Assembly: GCA_963643165.1 (NCBI GenBank)
Contig: CAVIJD010000038.1
Coordinates: forward strand, 1 to 19,497
Direction of reading: 5' to 3'
Origin: F23-D06 sp963643165
GTDB taxonomy: Bacteria > Bacteroidota > Bacteroidia > Bacteroidales > WCHB1-69
DNA length: 19,497 bases
The position numbers and the translations under genes were made by a program. Below the pieces are notes generated by a model. That model did not search any database. It was given only the letters and a program-made list of their open reading frames with translations, and was not told the DNA's origin. The first letter of the stretch is position 1; every line of letters starts with the position of its first letter. Below, piece by piece: positions 1 to 8,900 of this stretch.

Positions 1-1
1 T

Positions 2-262
2 AAAGATATTGATGCTTTGGAGAAATTGAATAACTCCGAGAAGTATATTCAAAATCTATATATGATGCATAACGCTATCATTGATTGTCTCAAAAGCATT
101 GATTATGCGATTGCATTCATTTCCTCATACAACTATGATTACTACAAAACAGCACATGCAATGCCATATGATAAATATTGTGAATATCACTACGATGTAG
201 TATGTCATCAGGGCTACCGCACGAACGAGCCAACTGATTGCGGCAGGGGCGTTTCGTTTTGA
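2..262 (+). CDS. 3' end of an unknown gene, tail encoded by a repeat
   Basis: The reading frame is open from the first bases of the window, so the true start lies upstream and only the last 86 codons are visible. The protein is rich in Asn, Tyr, Ile and Lys (for example NYDYYKTAHAMPYDKY) and the DNA is AT-rich, unlike the core genes further on. I do not recognise a family. The last 19 or so residues, from about position 207, are encoded by the dispersed repeat at 207-345, so the natural C-terminus was probably replaced when the repeat arrived. It may be a truncated accessory gene. TTG and ATG codons inside the frame exist but nothing supports them as starts. Confidence 0.45.
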   Translation, partial: KDIDALEKLNNSEKYIQNLYMMHNAIIDCLKSIDYAIAFISSYNYDYYKTAHAMPYDKYCEYHYDVVCHQGYRTNEPTDCGRGVSF

Positions 263-345
263 CGACCTTGCCATGTGCGCTGTCATGCACGATAATGTTG
301 GCCCTCTTCGAGGCTCAACATCGTGGAAGGAGAGAAAGAACAACA
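207..345 (-). repeat. Dispersed structured repeat, copy A (shortened, reverse orientation)
   Basis: Read on the minus strand, this matches 15056-15279 at both ends and lacks about 85 bases in the middle, where the longer copy carries extra hairpins. The end nearest 207 holds the terminal motif GGCTACCGCACGAA (212-225) preceded by ATCAG, exactly as at the right end of copy B. The other terminal motif is missing: similarity stops near 345, where the tRNA terminator begins. The join lies between CCTC direct repeats, so the missing middle could be a slippage deletion. Confidence 0.75.
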
Positions 346-384
346 AAAAAAGCACTCACAAATGCTTTTGTAAGTGCTTTTTTT
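345..384 (-). terminator. Rho-independent terminator after tRNA-Met, possibly bidirectional
   Basis: A near-perfect stem pairs 351-362 with 367-378, with one C-A mismatch and a 4-base loop. It is flanked by A7 (345-351) and T7 (378-384), so a U-tract follows the hairpin on either strand. It lies 6 bases beyond the tRNA 3' end. It could also stop plus-strand reading from the partial gene at the window start. Confidence 0.85.
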
Positions 385-389
385 CTGTG

Positions 390-463
390 TGGTCCCTCAA
401 GGTATCGAACCTTGGACCCTCTGATTATGAGTCAGATGCTCTAACCAACTGAGCTAAGGGACC
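390..463 (-). tRNA. tRNA-Met (anticodon CAT)
   Basis: The minus strand folds into a complete 74-nt cloverleaf: acceptor GGTCCCT/AGGGACC, D-arm GCTC/GAGC, anticodon arm TCTGA/TCAGA with loop CTCATAA, T-arm CAAGG/CCTTG with loop TTCGATA, and discriminator A at 390. CCA is not encoded. The anticodon is at 425-427 and reads CAT. The first base pair is normal G-C, so it is not an initiator. Elongator Met is the simpler reading, but a CAT tRNA whose C34 is modified to lysidine would be Ile2, and sequence alone does not fully separate the two. It has its own promoter (495-525) and terminator (345-384). Confidence 0.93.
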
Positions 464-494
464 CGACAAATACATTGTCATTTTTTTGAGGTGG

Positions 495-525
495 CAAAGA
501 TACATTTTTTTTTGATTGCTGCAAG
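495..525 (-). promoter_or_regulatory. Promoter of tRNA-Met
   Basis: On the minus strand there is a TATCTTTG -7 box (502 down to 495), a perfect TAnnTTTG, and a CTTG at 525-522 in the -33 position with 19 bases between. This is the Bacteroidota housekeeping promoter layout with one mismatch in the -33 box. Transcription would begin roughly 25 nt before the mature tRNA 5' end. Confidence 0.65.
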
Positions 526-543
526 GACCATAAAAATCGCTGC

Positions 544-560
544 CACGGCTACCGCACGAA
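544..560 (+). repeat. Lone terminal motif of the dispersed repeat
   Basis: CACGGCTACCGCACGAA is identical to the left end of copies B and C, including the CAC before the terminal repeat. Beyond 560 the sequence no longer matches the element. It is either a solo end left by deletion or an independent short copy, and sits just upstream of the tRNA promoter. Confidence 0.6.
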
Positions 561-606
561 AAACAACCTTATTCTCCGCAAAACTTGCATAATTCGAGAA
601 AATGGA

Positions 607-744
607 CTATGCTTGCCGCCCCTTTAGATGCCCAGCGACTGTTCTCTTGGCAACGCCGCCTTGTTTCCAACGGGCAGAAGTGGCTTTCAGAAGATAGCTG
701 CCTTCAGGCACGTTGTGAGAGACTATTCCAAACCGGGGTATCCA
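607..744 (-). pseudogene. Possible decayed tail of a secreted protein (T9SS-tail-like)
   Basis: The stretch 561-762 has no intact gene. On the minus strand, in the same frame as the upstream ATPase but beyond two TAG stops, a 45-codon open stretch reads NVPEGSYLLKATSARW followed by VAKRTVAG. The pattern of a P/G-turn, a YLLKA strand and a short basic strand resembles the end of Bacteroidota type A C-terminal sorting domains. It has no start codon of its own and the DNA is GC-richer than normal intergenic sequence. This is a weak resemblance; it could be chance coding-like sequence. Confidence 0.2.
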
Positions 745-762
745 CTATTTGCCGTCTGTCGG

Positions 763-1902
763 CTACTTTCCGCCAAATACGGATCTTTCGAGCCATAGTT
801 GGAAAAACTGGTCGTATATTCTGTATGTGTTTTGGTCCTGCGTGATGAAGTCTTTTTCAAGCAGTCCCTTGACACCAGACACTACGGCACTCGGAGACGG
901 CAGGTGATGGCGCTTGGCGAAATTTCCGCCGGAAATCCCCGTGGCCTCCCGGTCCCGACCTATCGCCAAGAACACGTTGCGTTGTTTTTCAGGCATCTGA
1001 TACAATATTCCCTCGTATGTGTCGGATGAGATGTCCAAAATGTAATTTATTGCAGCGTCAATCATCGGGAGCGTACATGTCTCGCCTTTCAGGGTGACTT
1101 GATACATGTAGTTCATCACCTTTTGCATATACGACGTGATGCTCTGGAAACGCTCATACAGACTTTCTACTACACCATCGGCAATATGCTTACCCGCATT
1201 CTCGAACTTCTCGACGGCAAATTCCTTGTATTTGTCCAGCGGGATGGGCTTGAGGTTGAACACGGTGACAGACTGATAGAACGGACGGGCAGGCGACATG
1301 AACATCTCCCCCATAAGATGCCGCTGCGAGCCGGAAAAGATGAAATTGGCATTGGAGCATCGCTGGATGTATGTGCGGAGCATGGCCTCAATATTGCTCC
1401 CGTCATCATAATGCGTAATCTGCTGAAACTCATCGATCGCCACAAGGCAATGGCGGTCAGCCTGCGAGAGATAGCGGAATATCTCATCGAGCGTCACCGA
1501 TGGATTGGTAATTTGGCCAATTCCTATACCCCAGACGAGATTGCCGTTTATGTCAAATGAAATCTCTGAACGAAGCGACTGTGCCGTGTTGAGAAACAAT
1601 TCCCATGCTTTGCGCCCTTTGCTGCGCAGATTCTCTATGATAGCCTTCCCAAGAACGCAGACGAAGTCTTCCAAATTCTTAGTCGCATAGATGTCTATGA
1701 TAAAAGTGTGGTAGTTAGACTTTATATCCTGCTGGTCAAAACAATGGTAGATGAGGTCGGTCTTCCCTAATCTCCTCGGGGAAATCAGCGCTATATTGTT
1801 CTCATTAGTCAACATGCGCACAAGAAATTCCGTTTCCTGCACTCTGTCGCAGAAATACTCGGCCCCGACATAGCCGTTTGTTACGAAAGGATTGTTTATC
1901 AT
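763..1902 (-). CDS. P-loop ATPase of the ARCHATPase (MNS/STAND-related) type
   Basis: The 379-residue protein has a Walker A motif SPRRLGKTDL (41-50), a Walker B hhhhDE in CLVAIDEFQQI (D157, E158) and a sensor-like strand NFIFSGSQRH with R194. The C-terminal third (about 300-375) looks like a winged-helix segment ending in YRIYDQFFQLWLERS. This is the layout of the archaeal-ATPase family (PF01637/COG1672), common as lone genes in Bacteroidota. The family is thought to act as NTP-driven switches; the substrate is unknown and nothing nearby reveals it. The start at 1902 is supported by a promoter 45-75 bases upstream. It is divergent from the flippase. A second, different ATPase family sits at 13667-14902. 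Confidence 0.85.
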   Translation of the reverse strand: MINNPFVTNGYVGAEYFCDRVQETEFLVRMLTNENNIALISPRRLGKTDLIYHCFDQQDIKSNYHTFIIDIYATKNLEDFVCVLGKAIIENLRSKGRKAWELFLNTAQSLRSEISFDINGNLVWGIGIGQITNPSVTLDEIFRYLSQADRHCLVAIDEFQQITHYDDGSNIEAMLRTYIQRCSNANFIFSGSQRHLMGEMFMSPARPFYQSVTVFNLKPIPLDKYKEFAVEKFENAGKHIADGVVESLYERFQSITSYMQKVMNYMYQVTLKGETCTLPMIDAAINYILDISSDTYEGILYQMPEKQRNVFLAIGRDREATGISGGNFAKRHHLPSPSAVVSGVKGLLEKDFITQDQNTYRIYDQFFQLWLERSVFGGK

Positions 1903-1946
1903 ATACCTATGCAGATTATCAAAGTCATTTTATTGTTTTGCAGTTG

Positions 1947-1977
1947 CAAATATACAATGTTTTCTCGGAATGCCAAA
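1947..1977 (-). promoter_or_regulatory. Promoter of the ARCHATPase gene
   Basis: On the minus strand there is TTTG at 1977-1974, 19 bases, then TATATTTG at 1954-1947. This is a full match to the Bacteroidota -33/-7 consensus with the preferred spacing. The gene starts at 1902, giving a leader of about 40 nt. Confidence 0.75.
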
Positions 1978-2020
1978 AACTGCCTAAAAATAATTATCAT
2001 TAAGTGACAGGTTTGTAGAT

Positions 2021-2050
2021 TTTGCCATTGCCCGTTTTGTCGTATCTTTG
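2021..2050 (+). promoter_or_regulatory. Promoter of the flippase gene
   Basis: TTTG (2021-2024), an 18-base spacer, then TATCTTTG (2043-2050), a perfect TAnnTTTG. The spacer is one base short of the usual 19-21. It lies 51 bases before the ATG at 2102. Confidence 0.6.
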
Positions 2051-2101
2051 CGGCGCTTTAACGGCAAGCGGCAAAATGCCTTGCCTATCTGAACCTGTAT
2101 C

Positions 2102-3490
2102 ATGTCCACAGCAACCGGCATAAAGAAAATCATGGCGGCTTTTCGCAACAAGGTCAACGGCAACGCTTTCATCAAGAGCGTAATGACCTTGTCGGCGGGG
2201 GTTCTGGTCTCTCAGGTCATCACGTTTGTTGCCCTCCCGTTCATCAGCCGCATTTACGGCCCGGAAGTCTTAGGCGACTACCAGTTTCTGGTTTCCAATG
2301 CCACCATTCTCAGCGTGCTGGTCTGCTTGGGACTGATGTCTGCCATTATGATACCCAAGGAGGAGGATGAAGCCAAAGGGCTCTGCCGCCTCACCGCCCT
2401 GTCGGTCGTTTTGCTGTCAACGCTGCTGCTGGCAGTTGCCCTGTTGCTGTCCGAAAGGTTCCAGCTGTTCACGGTGAACCTCAACTACAAGGTTGCCTGC
2501 CTCTTGCTGTGGCTGTACATCGTGCTCACCAACCTCTCCGCCGTCTGCTATGCCTACACTAACCGCCTGAAAATGTACAAGGTGCTGTTCTGGAATCCCG
2601 TCATCAACGTGTGCGCTGATGTGACGGTCAGCATTGTGTTGGGACTGTTGGGCTGCGGCCTATGGGGGTATGTGTTCGGCAAGTTGCTGGCGGCCTTGCT
2701 GACTACCCTCTATATGCTCCGCCACGCCAATCCCTTTGCGGGTAAACTCGACGACGCGTGTTCAATGCTCAATCTGCTGCGTAAGCACAAGAATTTTCCG
2801 CTGTACCAATGCCCGTCCAACATTGTGGACACGTTGGCACAACAACTGCCCGTCCAACTCATTAAACGGCTGTTCGGGAGTGCCATTCTCGGTTCCTATT
2901 CGATGTGTATGAGCATTTTGGGAATACCGGTCCGTTTCTTGTCCAGTCCGGTGAACCGGGTTTACTATCAAGAGGCGGCAAGCCGTTACAATGCCGGCGA
3001 GCCTATCGGCGAATTTTCATACAAGATACTGACTGCCAACATCAAGACGGCCATCATCCCCATCGCATTGCTGATGGTTTTCGGAGAGCCGCTGTTTGTG
3101 TTCTTCTTAGGGGCGCAATGGCAGCAAGCCGGCAATTTTGCCGCCATCCTCGGACTGTACCAGCTTGTCGTGTTTTGCAGCACCTGTCTGTCGGGCAACT
3201 TTGTGATCATCGGGAAACAAAAACTCAACCTGTTCTTTTCCGTTCTTGGCATAGTGCTCAACCTGCTGGCGTTCGGGGTCGGCTTTTTTGCCTTTGGCAA
3301 CGTCTATCATGTATTGGTGTTGTTTGCGCTGGCGGGCACGCTCTACAAGTTGGCCGACCTCGGACTGTTTCTCTACTATACCGGCATCAGCTTCGGCCGG
3401 TTTCTGCGGTTTGTATTTCTCTACATCGTATGCCCTATTGCCGCAGCGTTGCTGGTCCGCTTAGGGCTGGTGAAACTGGGGATACTTTAA
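2102..3490 (+). CDS. Polysaccharide/lipopolysaccharide flippase, Wzx-like
   Basis: A 462-residue integral membrane protein with about 12 hydrophobic segments. The N-terminal signature LSAGVLVSQVITFVALPFIS then RIYGPEVLGDYQ is characteristic of Wzx/RfbX-type O-antigen and capsule flippases (MOP superfamily), which move undecaprenyl-linked repeat units across the inner membrane. Length matches the family. Conserved-looking loops include RHKNFPLYQCPSNIVDTLAQ (about 225-245) and a mid-protein SSPVNRVYYQEAA. It stands alone: no glycosyltransferases or polymerase adjoin it, although flippases usually sit inside polysaccharide clusters. It converges on the DUF308 gene with a 2-base gap. An in-frame ATG at 2132 is a possible later start; the longer form puts a basic stretch before the first membrane helix. 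Confidence 0.88.
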   Translation: MSTATGIKKIMAAFRNKVNGNAFIKSVMTLSAGVLVSQVITFVALPFISRIYGPEVLGDYQFLVSNATILSVLVCLGLMSAIMIPKEEDEAKGLCRLTALSVVLLSTLLLAVALLLSERFQLFTVNLNYKVACLLLWLYIVLTNLSAVCYAYTNRLKMYKVLFWNPVINVCADVTVSIVLGLLGCGLWGYVFGKLLAALLTTLYMLRHANPFAGKLDDACSMLNLLRKHKNFPLYQCPSNIVDTLAQQLPVQLIKRLFGSAILGSYSMCMSILGIPVRFLSSPVNRVYYQEAASRYNAGEPIGEFSYKILTANIKTAIIPIALLMVFGEPLFVFFLGAQWQQAGNFAAILGLYQLVVFCSTCLSGNFVIIGKQKLNLFFSVLGIVLNLLAFGVGFFAFGNVYHVLVLFALAGTLYKLADLGLFLYYTGISFGRFLRFVFLYIVCPIAAALLVRLGLVKLGIL

Positions 3491-3492
3491 CC

Positions 3493-4077
3493 TCAGTCAA
3501 TATAAATCGTATTGCGCATCTCATTGATTTTCTTTTTGGCCTCATTGATGCGGCGGCTGAAAGCGCACGTTATAATCAGTTTGCATATACCGTCCGCCAT
3601 CAGTGCGATGCCTACAAAGACCATAAATGCGTCAAAGGAGCCGAGCAGCACAATGCCTCCGAACACAATAATGAGTAGCGACAGCAGGAGCATCATCAAC
3701 CAGCCTTTTATCTTCATGCGGGCGCACTCGATGCCGGCTGCAAGAAATTGGCTGCCGTCGATGATAATGAGCATGCCGAAGATGACACTCAGCACCGTTT
3801 GCACGGCTACGGGATGCACCAAACAGAAGATGCCCGCCAATGAAAGCACAATGGCAGCAATGAGCATACGATTGCCCGCAACGATGCCATAGCGCAGGAA
3901 AACCACGAGGGAAACCACGCCCGCCATAAGCAACAAAATGCCAGACACTGCCGCAAGCGCATCAGCCGAAGCGTCAGGCATCACTACAAACAGCACGCCG
4001 AGCAGAACAGTCAACAATGCGGTGATGATACGGCCTCTTTTCAGCGAGACAATCGTGTCTTTCAGATTATCATTCAT
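3493..4077 (-). CDS. DUF308 (HdeD-like) membrane protein
   Basis: A 194-residue protein with six hydrophobic segments arranged as three pairs. It has the repeated pattern of DUF308/HdeD proteins (PF03729), for example ALLTVLLGVLFVVMPDAS, FGMLIIIDGSQFLAAG and LIIVFGGIVLLGS. E. coli HdeD is an acid-stress inner-membrane protein; whether that role holds here is unknown. The last 20 residues are charged and cytoplasmic-looking (RRINEAKKKINEMR). It lies 27 bases after the DUF2147 gene on the same strand with no visible terminator between them, so co-transcription is likely. Confidence 0.83.
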   Translation of the reverse strand: MNDNLKDTIVSLKRGRIITALLTVLLGVLFVVMPDASADALAAVSGILLLMAGVVSLVVFLRYGIVAGNRMLIAAIVLSLAGIFCLVHPVAVQTVLSVIFGMLIIIDGSQFLAAGIECARMKIKGWLMMLLLSLLIIVFGGIVLLGSFDAFMVFVGIALMADGICKLIITCAFSRRINEAKKKINEMRNTIYID

Positions 4078-4104
4078 AATTATTTTATTGTTAGATGATT
4101 ATAT

Positions 4105-4572
4105 TTATCCTATTTTCGTCCATTTCATAGTGCGCCCAATAGCCGGGATGCCGATATAGCCTCGCAAATGCAGCGTCTTGCCGTCGCTGAACCACATCTG
4201 GCTCTTGTAGGTTTTGCCATGAATAGGGTCATAAACCGTCCCATCAACCCACTTTTTCTCTTTGCTGTTGTAGGTGAAACCTGACAGCATCTGTATCTTG
4301 TCGGCAGGTGTTTTGCGCTTGCTTGGGTCCGGGTTTTTGATGTCCGTTTTAGGTGTGCCGTCTTTGAATTTGGCGTTCTGCATCCAGAAAATCTTGCCGG
4401 CGTAAGTGCCGTTGCTGCATTTGTAGATCCTGATTTTCACCACCTCGCTCGACTGGTCGTCCTTGACGTAATAATCGCCTACAACCTTGTCGGCGGCAGT
4501 TTGTGCCGTCCCGGTGACGACTATGAGCAGCAGAAGCGGGATGAGCAGCATTTTTTTCAGATTGGGTCTCAT
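4105..4572 (-). CDS. Secreted DUF2147 protein
   Basis: A 155-residue protein beginning MRPNLKKMLLIPLLLLIVV, a clear signal peptide with likely cleavage after GTAQ, so it should be periplasmic. The mature part has the DUF2147 pattern (PF09917): GDYYVKDDQSSEVVKIRIYK, YAGKIFWMQNAKF, ILSGF-like MLSGFTY, and the C-terminal LHLRGYIGIPAIGRTMKW. No enzymatic function is established for the family. The frame extends upstream to 4641, but that would put 23 polar residues before the signal peptide, so I chose ATG 4572; ATG 4551 is a further option. It precedes the DUF308 gene as a likely two-gene unit. Confidence 0.85.
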   Translation of the reverse strand: MRPNLKKMLLIPLLLLIVVTGTAQTAADKVVGDYYVKDDQSSEVVKIRIYKCSNGTYAGKIFWMQNAKFKDGTPKTDIKNPDPSKRKTPADKIQMLSGFTYNSKEKKWVDGTVYDPIHGKTYKSQMWFSDGKTLHLRGYIGIPAIGRTMKWTKIG

Positions 4573-4580
4573 ACTTGATG

Positions 4581-4606
4581 TCCGTTTTATTGGATTCTGA
4601 AACGGA
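4581..4606 (-). promoter_or_regulatory. Hairpin just before the DUF2147 start codon
   Basis: TCCGTTT (4581-4587) pairs with AAACGGA (4600-4606) around a 12-base loop, ending 8 bases before the start codon on the minus-strand transcript. It could shade the ribosome entry region. I found no TAnnTTTG box between 4573 and 4720, so the promoter is not identified. Confidence 0.25.
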
Positions 4607-4720
4607 CGAGTGTGGGTTTTATTGTTCACAACCCAAAACAACCATTACAAGAAGAACTCATTCCCGCACTCAAAACCGGGCATTTACTATACGGTGTCAT
4701 TGTGTGTTTGTGTTGAAAAC

Positions 4721-5239
4721 CTAACGGATAAGGTCAAGTTTTGCCAGTATCTGTTTTACGATTGTGGCGGCATCATCTTCAGCATTCACCGTCAACGTGG
4801 CCTGCGCATAATAGGGGTGTCTGCGTTGCAGCGTTTCGTGTACATAGCGCAACATTTCCGCACGCTCCTTGTTCTTGAGCAATGGTCTGTTGGCATTGTC
4901 TTGAAGCAGACGTTTTGTCAATGTTTGCTCATCGGCCTGCAAATAGACGGATACCGCACGGGCGTTGATACGGGTCATGGCGTCGCCATAGCAGGGAGTT
5001 CCGCCGCCCGTGGCTATCAGAACGTCTTCTTTGTCAAGACAAGCGAGGAGGACTTCCCGTTCCTTTTTGCGGAAAAAAGATTCCCCGTATTGTTCAAAGA
5101 TACGGGGAATCGTGTTGTTGCAATGCTTTTCTATAGCGTCATCGAGGTCGATGAACTGCAGTTTCAATTGTTGTGCCAGCATTGCCCCCAAGACACTCTT
5201 GCCAGAAGCCGGAAAGCCGACCAACACAACATTCGCCAT
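4721..5239 (-). CDS. aroK: Shikimate kinase
   Basis: A 172-residue cytosolic enzyme that phosphorylates shikimate at the 3-OH with ATP, step five of chorismate synthesis. Walker A is GFPASGKS (8-15). The shikimate-binding D33 lies in FIDLDD, R57 in FFRKKE, and the GGGTP loop is at 78-82. The lid arginine R118 is in NRPLL and R139 in LQRRHPYY. All family landmarks and the length are present. It is last in a tight run: the elbB stop is 8 bases upstream. No other aromatic-pathway gene is near. No convincing terminator follows it, and the 148-base gap to the DUF2147 gene suggests a transcript boundary. Confidence 0.95.
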   Translation of the reverse strand: MANVVLVGFPASGKSVLGAMLAQQLKLQFIDLDDAIEKHCNNTIPRIFEQYGESFFRKKEREVLLACLDKEDVLIATGGGTPCYGDAMTRINARAVSVYLQADEQTLTKRLLQDNANRPLLKNKERAEMLRYVHETLQRRHPYYAQATLTVNAEDDAATIVKQILAKLDLIR

Positions 5240-5247
5240 AATGCGGG

Positions 5248-5898
5248 CTATTGCATATTCTCAAGAATTGCCTCGATGAGGTTTTCGGCACAGTCGGCGA
5301 TGTCAGAGATGCGGGCAGGCAGCATATAGCACGGCGTGGTGAAAATCATATTCTGCTTGTCGGCAATGACGCCTTTCTGTTGGGTGTTGATATGTTTGGC
5401 GCCAAAGCTCAAGACATCGTCAATGGTTTTCTCATCGTTGCCAATAGTGACGGTGACGGTTTTGAGGATGCGTGCCAACATGACAGGGGCAATGCAGAGC
5501 GCGCCAATAGGCTTCTTCTGGTCGTGGAACTGATGTACGAGAGCGGACACGTCTTCTCTGACTGAGCATTTGTTGCCTTGCAGTGCGTAGGTGAAGAGGT
5601 TTTTGGCCGAGCCGTTGCCGCCGGGGAACACCAGCGCGTCATAGTCTTCTACACGACATTCAGAAAGCGGTCTGATGTTACCGCGGGCAATCCTCGCGGC
5701 CTCAACCAACATATTGCGTTGTTCGTTCATCTCCTTGCCCGTGAGGTGGTTAATCACATGGTGTTGGTTGGCGTCGGGAGCAAACAGGTCGTACGTGCAG
5801 TCGTTGCGGTCTATTGCCAGCAGCGTCATAACCGACTCGTGGATCTCACTGCCGTCCAGCGTGCCGCATCCGCATAATATCACAGCAAATTTTTTCAT
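5248..5898 (-). CDS. elbB: ElbB-type DJ-1/PfpI family glyoxalase
   Basis: A 216-residue protein beginning MKKFAVILCGCGTLDGSEIH, the diagnostic start of ElbB (isoprenoid biosynthesis-linked glyoxalase, E. coli YhbL). It has the class I amidotransferase-like fold: FPGGNGSAKNL (91-101) and the nucleophile elbow GALCIAPVM with C135. E. coli ElbB has glyoxalase III activity and was linked to isoprenoid output; the native substrate is uncertain. Its stop lies 8 bases before aroK and its start 15 bases after the DUF2723 gene, consistent with one transcript. Length equals the family norm. Confidence 0.92.
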   Translation of the reverse strand: MKKFAVILCGCGTLDGSEIHESVMTLLAIDRNDCTYDLFAPDANQHHVINHLTGKEMNEQRNMLVEAARIARGNIRPLSECRVEDYDALVFPGGNGSAKNLFTYALQGNKCSVREDVSALVHQFHDQKKPIGALCIAPVMLARILKTVTVTIGNDEKTIDDVLSFGAKHINTQQKGVIADKQNMIFTTPCYMLPARISDIADCAENLIEAILENMQ

Positions 5899-5913
5899 TT
5901 TTCCTTCATTATA

Positions 5914-8900
5914 TTATTGTTGTTCTTGTTGGGGTTCTTCGGTGGTTGCCGTGTCCGCTTCCGCATCCGCCATTCTGCCAATATTCTGGTAGAATGACCG
6001 GAACGCTTGCCCCATTTCGCGGGAGATGGCATCCAACGAGCTCAGCTGCGTATTGGCTATGGCATCAATAGCCTTAGCTGTTTCCGCACTGCCGCTCATC
6101 TGAGCCAGTTCTGCTATCTGATGCAACTCCTGGAAAGATCCGGCCAGTGTCTGCTGGTCAAAATCGGGCTTCCTGATCATCTTCGACATGGCAGCAGAGA
6201 GGTTTTTCGCATAACTCATCGCCACCTTGTCAAGTTTCAGTTCCCCGCAACGCTTCAACAGGCTGTTGTCAGGATAATCTATGTTGTTCAGGAGGTAATG
6301 CAGGAACAGGAAGTCGTAATGGATGTTGTCGCTCTGGATGTCGAGCGTGCGCTCATCACAGTTGTTATACCAGTTGAACAGCTCAACCTCCTCATCAAAG
6401 ATGTCGTTTGCCATCTTCATTCCTTTCTCGTTGGCAGACGCTGTCTTGAGTCTAAAGTAGTCCTGCATATAGAACATCGTCCGCTGCGTGTATCCGTACA
6501 TGTTAGACATGGTAGAGACATACGGGAAAATGGTGTCGGGGAGCACTTCATTGCCCTTGTCAAGCACCTTCTCGGCTTCTGCGGTCTTGCCCTCGGCGAG
6601 AAGTTGGCTTGCCAGACGGGAGTATAGACCTCGTATGAGCGAAACCAGGCGGGCATTGTCTTCGCTATGGTAAACACGCGGGTCATTGAAACCGCCCCAT
6701 GCGTAAGGATATGCCTCTTTTGCCGGGGCTTTCGGATTGTTCACCCTGTCGGCACGGCTATGGTCCATAAACACATTCATCAGGTTGTCGTAGAGGCGGT
6801 CTGTATTCACGCGGCCGATATCATACGAACGAGGTGTCTTGATAGGCACAAGTCTATAGGCAAAGCCCTCCAGTTGGAAATAGTCTTCGAGTCCGAGGTA
6901 AGCTTCCGAGCCCGTAGTGGAAGCAAAATAGATGGGGCGTTCCCAGTTATTGTTAGCCAGGATGTCCATCATGATAATGTAAGCCTTGGCCAGCGGGTTC
7001 ACGTTGGTGGTGCTCATATTCCATTGCAGTTTATCCACAATGAGGGCAGAGTCCTTCGGTGCCACAGTTCCGTTAGCCAGCACTTTTGCCTTATCCACGG
7101 GCAATGAGAAACTGGCGGGGATGGCGCGGCCGTTTGAGCGGTAGCCTTTGCTCTGCGAGAGGAGCATCAAATGGCGCGTTTTGTCAAATTGCGGACTCTT
7201 CACATATTCCACGACGGCTCTGAGGTCTATAAACTGGTTGCCGGCGGGTTCAAGGTAAAGCACGTCGCGGGTGCCGTCCTTGTACTGGTCCCAAGTCATC
7301 GATATGGGCAGCGGGTCTGAATTGTAGGCTTTGCGTTTCATCTGGTCCACATACCAGCCCGTGCTCAACAGGCTGAGGTTGCAGACGCGGACATCGGTGC
7401 GGTACCCTTCCACCTCCTGGGCATACCAAAGCGGGAAGGTGTCGTTGTCGCCCAAGGTGAACAGGATAGCGTTTGGCTCGCAAGAGTCCAGGTAGTTCTT
7501 GGCGATGGCCAATGCGGTGTAGCGGTTTGAGCGGTCGTGGTCGTTCCAGTTCTGCGCCCCCATCACACACGGCACCAGACCGAAGCAAACCACGGTGGTC
7601 AGCACGGCGCCGACCGTCTGCACATTTTGGCTCTTGGCTTTCTCAAACAGGTCATAAAGGGCCAGCACGCCAAAGCCTATCCAGATAGCAAAGGCATAGA
7701 ACGAGGCCGCAAAGGCATAGTCACGCTCACGCGGCTGGAACGCATACATGTTCAAATAAAACGCAATAGCCAAACCAGTCATGATAAACAGCAGGAACAC
7801 CACAAAAGCGTTCTTAGTATCCTTACGTGTCTGGAAGACGATGCCGGCGATGCCCAGCAGCAGCGGCAGCAGGAAATAGACATTGTGTCCGGGACGCTGC
7901 AACGCCCGCGGCTGGTCGCTCTGGTTGCCCACCATCACATTGTCGATGAACGGGATGCCACTGACCCAGTTGCCGTTGTAGTTGTCGCCACGGCCTTGCA
8001 AGTCGTTCTGGCGACCGGCAAAGTTCCACATAAAATAGCGCCAGTACATATAGCCGAACTGGTAGGTCTGCAAGAATTTGATGTTCTGCGACCAAGAGGG
8101 GACCTCGCCCCGGTTGAGGGCGCGGCGGTTTTCCTTGTCGGAAGCACTGTCGCCATTATAGCGGTTGTTCAGCCAGTTGACATACTCGCCCTGTTTTTCT
8201 GACGACCACATTCTTGGAAACAGCGTGCATCCTGACGGGTCATATTGGGGTTTCTCATCTTTACGGCTGTTTGAAACCACATATCTGCCGGCTTCCTTGT
8301 CCTTGACATAGACAGGCTTGCCGTCTTCGCTGCCAATTACCCTGGTGTTATAGTTCTGTCCGTAGAACAGCGGTGTTGAGCCATACTGTTCGCGGTTCAG
8401 GTAAGCCAGGAGGGCCACCGCATCTTCGGGGTTGTTCTCGTCGATGGTGGGGTTGGCATTAGAGCGGATAATCAGGGTCAGGAACGTGGAGTAGCCGATG
8501 AGCAGCATCATAAAGCAGAACGTGCCGGTGAGCAGAACTGGCTTGTTTTTGCGGAATCCTGCCCACAGTCCCCAGCATATCAACGCGGCAATGCACAGGA
8601 AGAAGAATATCGTGCCGGTGTTGAACGGCAGATGGAACGTGTTGACAAACAGCAAGTCGAATTTCCCGGCGAGGTTGACCACCTGCGGGATAATTCCCCA
8701 GAGGATCAGTCCGAGCAGCACCACAGAGCCGCACAACGAGAGAAACACGCCCCATTCGGCTTTCGACCTCAAGGTGCCTCTCTTCACGCAAAGCACAAAC
8801 AGCGGGATGGTGACGAAAATCCAGATCAAGAACATCCATGCTGTAGAGCAGAAGAAGGCGAAGAAGAAAGAGATAATGTCAAAGGCAAGCACAGCGCCCA

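Noticed and set aside
207..560. CRISPR-like or tandem repeat array near the start
   Set aside because: The repeated motif is in opposite orientations, at irregular distance and part of a longer element; no spacers of equal length exist.
2905..3678. A 257-codon plus-strand frame overlapping the flippase
   Set aside because: It is a +1 shadow of the flippase with Arg/His-rich, non-family composition, and it runs into the oppositely coded DUF308 gene.
4573..4641. Upstream start for the DUF2147 gene
   Set aside because: It would place 23 polar residues before a textbook signal peptide.
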